From positions 1-9,316 of the forward strand of contig JAUUZM010000100.1 in assembly GCA_030589965.1 (NCBI GenBank): a DNA stretch of 9,316 nucleotides, in the 5' to 3' direction. This document shows positions 7,203 through 9,316 of this stretch, one piece after another; the first letter of the stretch is position 1; every line of letters begins with the position of its first letter. This DNA is from Bacteroides sp. (GTDB lineage: Bacteria; Bacteroidota; Bacteroidia; Bacteroidales; SM23-62). A model generated the notes under the pieces. That model was not told where the DNA came from. It did no database searches and saw nothing but the letters and a program-made list of their open reading frames with translations. The position numbers were made by a program, and so were the translations under genes.

Positions 7203-8534
7203 ATGCTGAAACAATATATTTTCATCTTTTCCCTTATTCTGACTCTTGTTGCATTTGGAATAACTACCCGCCGGTTTATCGGTTTTTTTAAACTTACACG
7301 TCCTGCTTTCCCGGTGAGGAATATCGGGCGCCGATTCGCTGTCATGTTGGAAGTTGCATTTGGACAAACAAAAATTTTCAGAAAGCCCGTTATGGGATTT
7401 TTACATGCCCTGGTTTTCTGGGGATTCTGTGTAATCCTGTTAGGTAGTCTTGAAATGGTAATTGATGGAATTTCAGGGACCGAAAGAGTTCTTTCTTTCC
7501 TGGGCTTGGTCTATAATATTATCATGGCTTCCGGAGACGTTTTTGCCCTGATTATTGCCATCGCAATAATTGTATTCCTCGGTAGGAGATTGTTCCTGAA
7601 TGTAAAGCGTTTCTCTGGTATTGAAATGAAGCATATTTCTCACATCGATGCAAATATTGCGCTTACCATGATTCTTCTGCTTATGCTTTCACTCCTTGAT
7701 ATGAATATATTTTATATCAAATCCGCCTTGCAGGCCGGACATGAAGTTCAGGGAGTGTATCCGGTAAGCCAGGTTGTTGCATCATGGTTATCGACAGGTG
7801 AATCTCAAAATATACTTTTTCATGAAATCAGCTGGTGGACCCATATAATCCTGATTTTCCTATTTGCAAATTACCTTCCTTACTCGAAGCATTTTCATGT
7901 ATTTATGTCCGTTCCCAACGTATTTCTCACGCGCCTTCAACCTCTGGGTAAACTGGATACTATGGAAAATGTTACCAAAGAAGTAAAGATCATGATGGAC
8001 CCGGACCAGGCTTTTGCAGCTTCCCCTGAAGGAGAAGATGAGGAGGTGCCGGAACGTTTCGGAATCCTTGATGTTGAAGATGTAAGCTGGAAAAATTACA
8101 TGGACTCACTCGCTTGTACAGAATGTGGCAGGTGCACAGCCGTATGTCCGGCAAACATTACTGGTAAAAAACTTTCGCCCAGGAAAATAGTAATGGATGT
8201 ACGGGCAAGAATGAAGGAAAAAGGACCAGGTATGGTTAAAAATGGCCGGGATTATTCTGATGAGAAATCCCTTATCCGTGATTATGTTTCAGAGGAAGAA
8301 CTATGGGCCTGTACTTTATGTAATGCTTGTGCTCAGGAATGTCCCATAAACATAAACCATCCTGCCATGATAATTGGAATGAGGCGTTACCTGGTTATGG
8401 AGGAGTCCGCCGCCCCGGGAGAATTGAATTCAATATTTTCTAATATTGAAAACAATGGTGCTCCCTGGCAATTTTCCCAGGAAGACCGTATGCTCTGGGC
8501 TGAGGATATAATGATGAACGAAACTGTGAAATAA
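7203..8534 (+). CDS. Membrane Fe-S/heme oxidoreductase subunit, EMO-like (EtfAB:menaquinone oxidoreductase family), N-terminal half
   Basis: A 443-aa protein with a membrane part followed by a cytoplasmic ferredoxin-like part. By eye there are about five membrane helices (4-22, 63-86, ~100-126, 150-170, 210-228), as in NarI-like cytochrome b domains. His68 (GFLHALVFWGF), His214 (WWTHIILIF) and His230/His232 (YSKHFHVF) are candidate heme ligands. Residues 305-315 (CTECGRCTAVC) and 370-380 (CTLCNACAQEC) are two complete CxxCxxCxxxC[P] motifs for two [4Fe-4S] clusters. NNGAPWQFSQEDRMLWAED (417-435) is the linker typical of HdrD/GlcF/EMO-type proteins. In single-chain family members CCG domains follow; here the chain stops, and the next gene, 1 nt away, supplies them. 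Position behind etfBA supports transfer of electrons from EtfAB to menaquinone. ATG 7203 is the only sensible start. The fold is confident; the EMO assignment is inference from architecture and context. Confidence 0.88.
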   Translation: MLKQYIFIFSLILTLVAFGITTRRFIGFFKLTRPAFPVRNIGRRFAVMLEVAFGQTKIFRKPVMGFLHALVFWGFCVILLGSLEMVIDGISGTERVLSFLGLVYNIIMASGDVFALIIAIAIIVFLGRRLFLNVKRFSGIEMKHISHIDANIALTMILLLMLSLLDMNIFYIKSALQAGHEVQGVYPVSQVVASWLSTGESQNILFHEISWWTHIILIFLFANYLPYSKHFHVFMSVPNVFLTRLQPLGKLDTMENVTKEVKIMMDPDQAFAASPEGEDEEVPERFGILDVEDVSWKNYMDSLACTECGRCTAVCPANITGKKLSPRKIVMDVRARMKEKGPGMVKNGRDYSDEKSLIRDYVSEEELWACTLCNACAQECPININHPAMIIGMRRYLVMEESAAPGELNSIFSNIENNGAPWQFSQEDRMLWAEDIMMNETVK

Positions 8535-8535
8535 G

Positions 8536-9316
8536 ATGGAAACCAGGCAAAAGAAAGTAGTGGTTCCTGTTCTCGCTGAGAGCATCGCCAGGGGAGAAAA
8601 TCCTGAGTATCTTTTATGGGTTGGAAGTGCAGGAGCCTTCGATGACCGTTATAAAAACGTTTCCCGTTCGTTTGTGAAGATTCTTGAATACCTGGGAACA
8701 TCCTATGCTGTTCTGGGTACAGATGAATCCTCCAGCGGGGATGTGGCTCGAAGGGCAGGAAACGAAATGCTCTTCCAGATGCAGGCATTAATGAACATTG
8801 AGATCTTCGAAAGCATGGAGGTCAAAAAGATCCTTACCTGCGACCCACATGCTTACAATACATTTAAGAATGAATATCCTGACCTGGGTGGTAGCTCTGA
8901 AGTGATTCATCATACTCAGTTCCTGAAGGAACGGATGGATGACGGGAGTCTTAAAATACCGGCAGGTGCTTTGGAAGACAGGACAATAACCTTCCATGAT
9001 CCATGCTACCTTGGCAGGGCCAATAAGGAATACAGTGCTCCCAGGCAGATATTGGATTCAATGGCAGCAGCGAAAAATGAGATGCCAAGGAATAAAAGTT
9101 TTGCCCTTTGCTGTGGTGCTGGCGGGGGACAAATGTTTAAGGAGGCTGAAAAAGGAAATAAGGAAGTATTTATCGAGCGGTGTGAAGAAGCCCTTGATAC
9201 CGGCGCAGATATCATTGCAACGGCTTGTCCGTATTGCATGGTGATGATGACCGATGGATTAAAATATAAAAACCGTGAGGAAAATGTGAAAAATTATGAC
9301 ATCGCTGAATTGCTTG
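8536..9316 (+). CDS. CCG-domain (HdrB/HdrD-like) Fe-S protein, EMO-like partner subunit; 3' end outside window
   Basis: 260 codons are visible, starting METRQKKVVVPVLAESIARG at ATG 8536, 1 nt after the previous stop, so probably translationally coupled; the frame runs off the window. The protein is built from two CCG (DUF224) domains. The second has all ligands for a non-cubane [4Fe-4S] cluster: C157 (HDPCYLGR), C192-C193 (LCCGAGGG), C231 and C234 (CPYC), spaced C-x34-CC-x37-CxxC. The first domain keeps its family frame (YLLWVGSAGAFDDRY, DVARRAGNEMLFQMQ, YNTFKNEYPDLGG), but the expected cysteines read S31, S67, D103 and A106; C102 is shifted by one. Since LAELL-type sequence at the edge resembles the usual C-terminus, probably only a few residues are missing. 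It likely forms the electron-accepting end of the split EMO-type enzyme for EtfAB. No membrane helices. Confidence 0.88.
   Translation, partial: METRQKKVVVPVLAESIARGENPEYLLWVGSAGAFDDRYKNVSRSFVKILEYLGTSYAVLGTDESSSGDVARRAGNEMLFQMQALMNIEIFESMEVKKILTCDPHAYNTFKNEYPDLGGSSEVIHHTQFLKERMDDGSLKIPAGALEDRTITFHDPCYLGRANKEYSAPRQILDSMAAAKNEMPRNKSFALCCGAGGGQMFKEAEKGNKEVFIERCEEALDTGADIIATACPYCMVMMTDGLKYKNREENVKNYDIAELL

Noticed and set aside
7203..8534. Respiratory nitrate reductase gamma subunit or succinate dehydrogenase iron-sulfur subunit
   Set aside because: The membrane part is NarI-like, but fusion to two CxxCxxCxxxC motifs and the NNGAPW linker, next to a CCG gene and etfBA, fits the EMO/HdrD group instead.
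8387..8997. Antisense open frames (69-133 aa) opposite the two Fe-S protein genes
   Set aside because: They lie wholly opposite clearly conserved coding sequence, have no recognisable family features, and no start context or promoter.
8536..9316. Frameshift or pseudogene as the reason for the missing cysteines
   Set aside because: The frame is unbroken, with conserved blocks on both sides of every missing cysteine and an intact second domain, so substitutions rather than frame errors are indicated.

Overview
The window reads as a chromosomal segment of a Bacteroidota bacterium. The evidence is the protein type (RpoC of 1435 aa with a large trigger-loop insertion and the lineage-style spacer after the KPQKSGASGSE stretch), a DUF3467 gene directly behind rpoC, a TAnnTTTG-type promoter motif, and the lack of any clear Shine-Dalgarno sequence before all six visible start codons. 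Base composition is moderately AT-rich and even throughout. All genes lie on the + strand, and I see no mobile elements, RNA genes or CRISPR arrays.

Region 1 (1-5317) is the end of the RNA polymerase operon: the 3' end of rpoB, complete rpoC, and a small DUF3467 gene starting 2 nt after the rpoC stop. A strong intrinsic terminator at 5281-5317 closes it.

Region 2 (5318-9316) is an electron-transfer operon: etfB, etfA, a membrane protein with two [4Fe-4S] clusters, and a CCG-domain protein cut off by the window end. Together the last two look like a two-gene (split) version of the EtfAB:menaquinone oxidoreductase (EMO) family, related to HdrD/GlcF. In the likely scheme, acyl-CoA dehydrogenases reduce EtfAB, EtfAB passes electrons to the CCG and ferredoxin-like domains, and these pass them through membrane hemes to menaquinone. 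The operon has its own candidate promoter (5367-5374). A 26-bp dyad (5330-5355) sits over the expected -33 element and could be an operator.

The most unusual observation is in the last gene. Its C-terminal CCG domain keeps all five cysteine ligands, but its N-terminal CCG domain appears to have lost every one (S31, S67, D103, A106), while the surrounding family sequence is preserved. The rest of the window is well-known gene families in a plausible arrangement.
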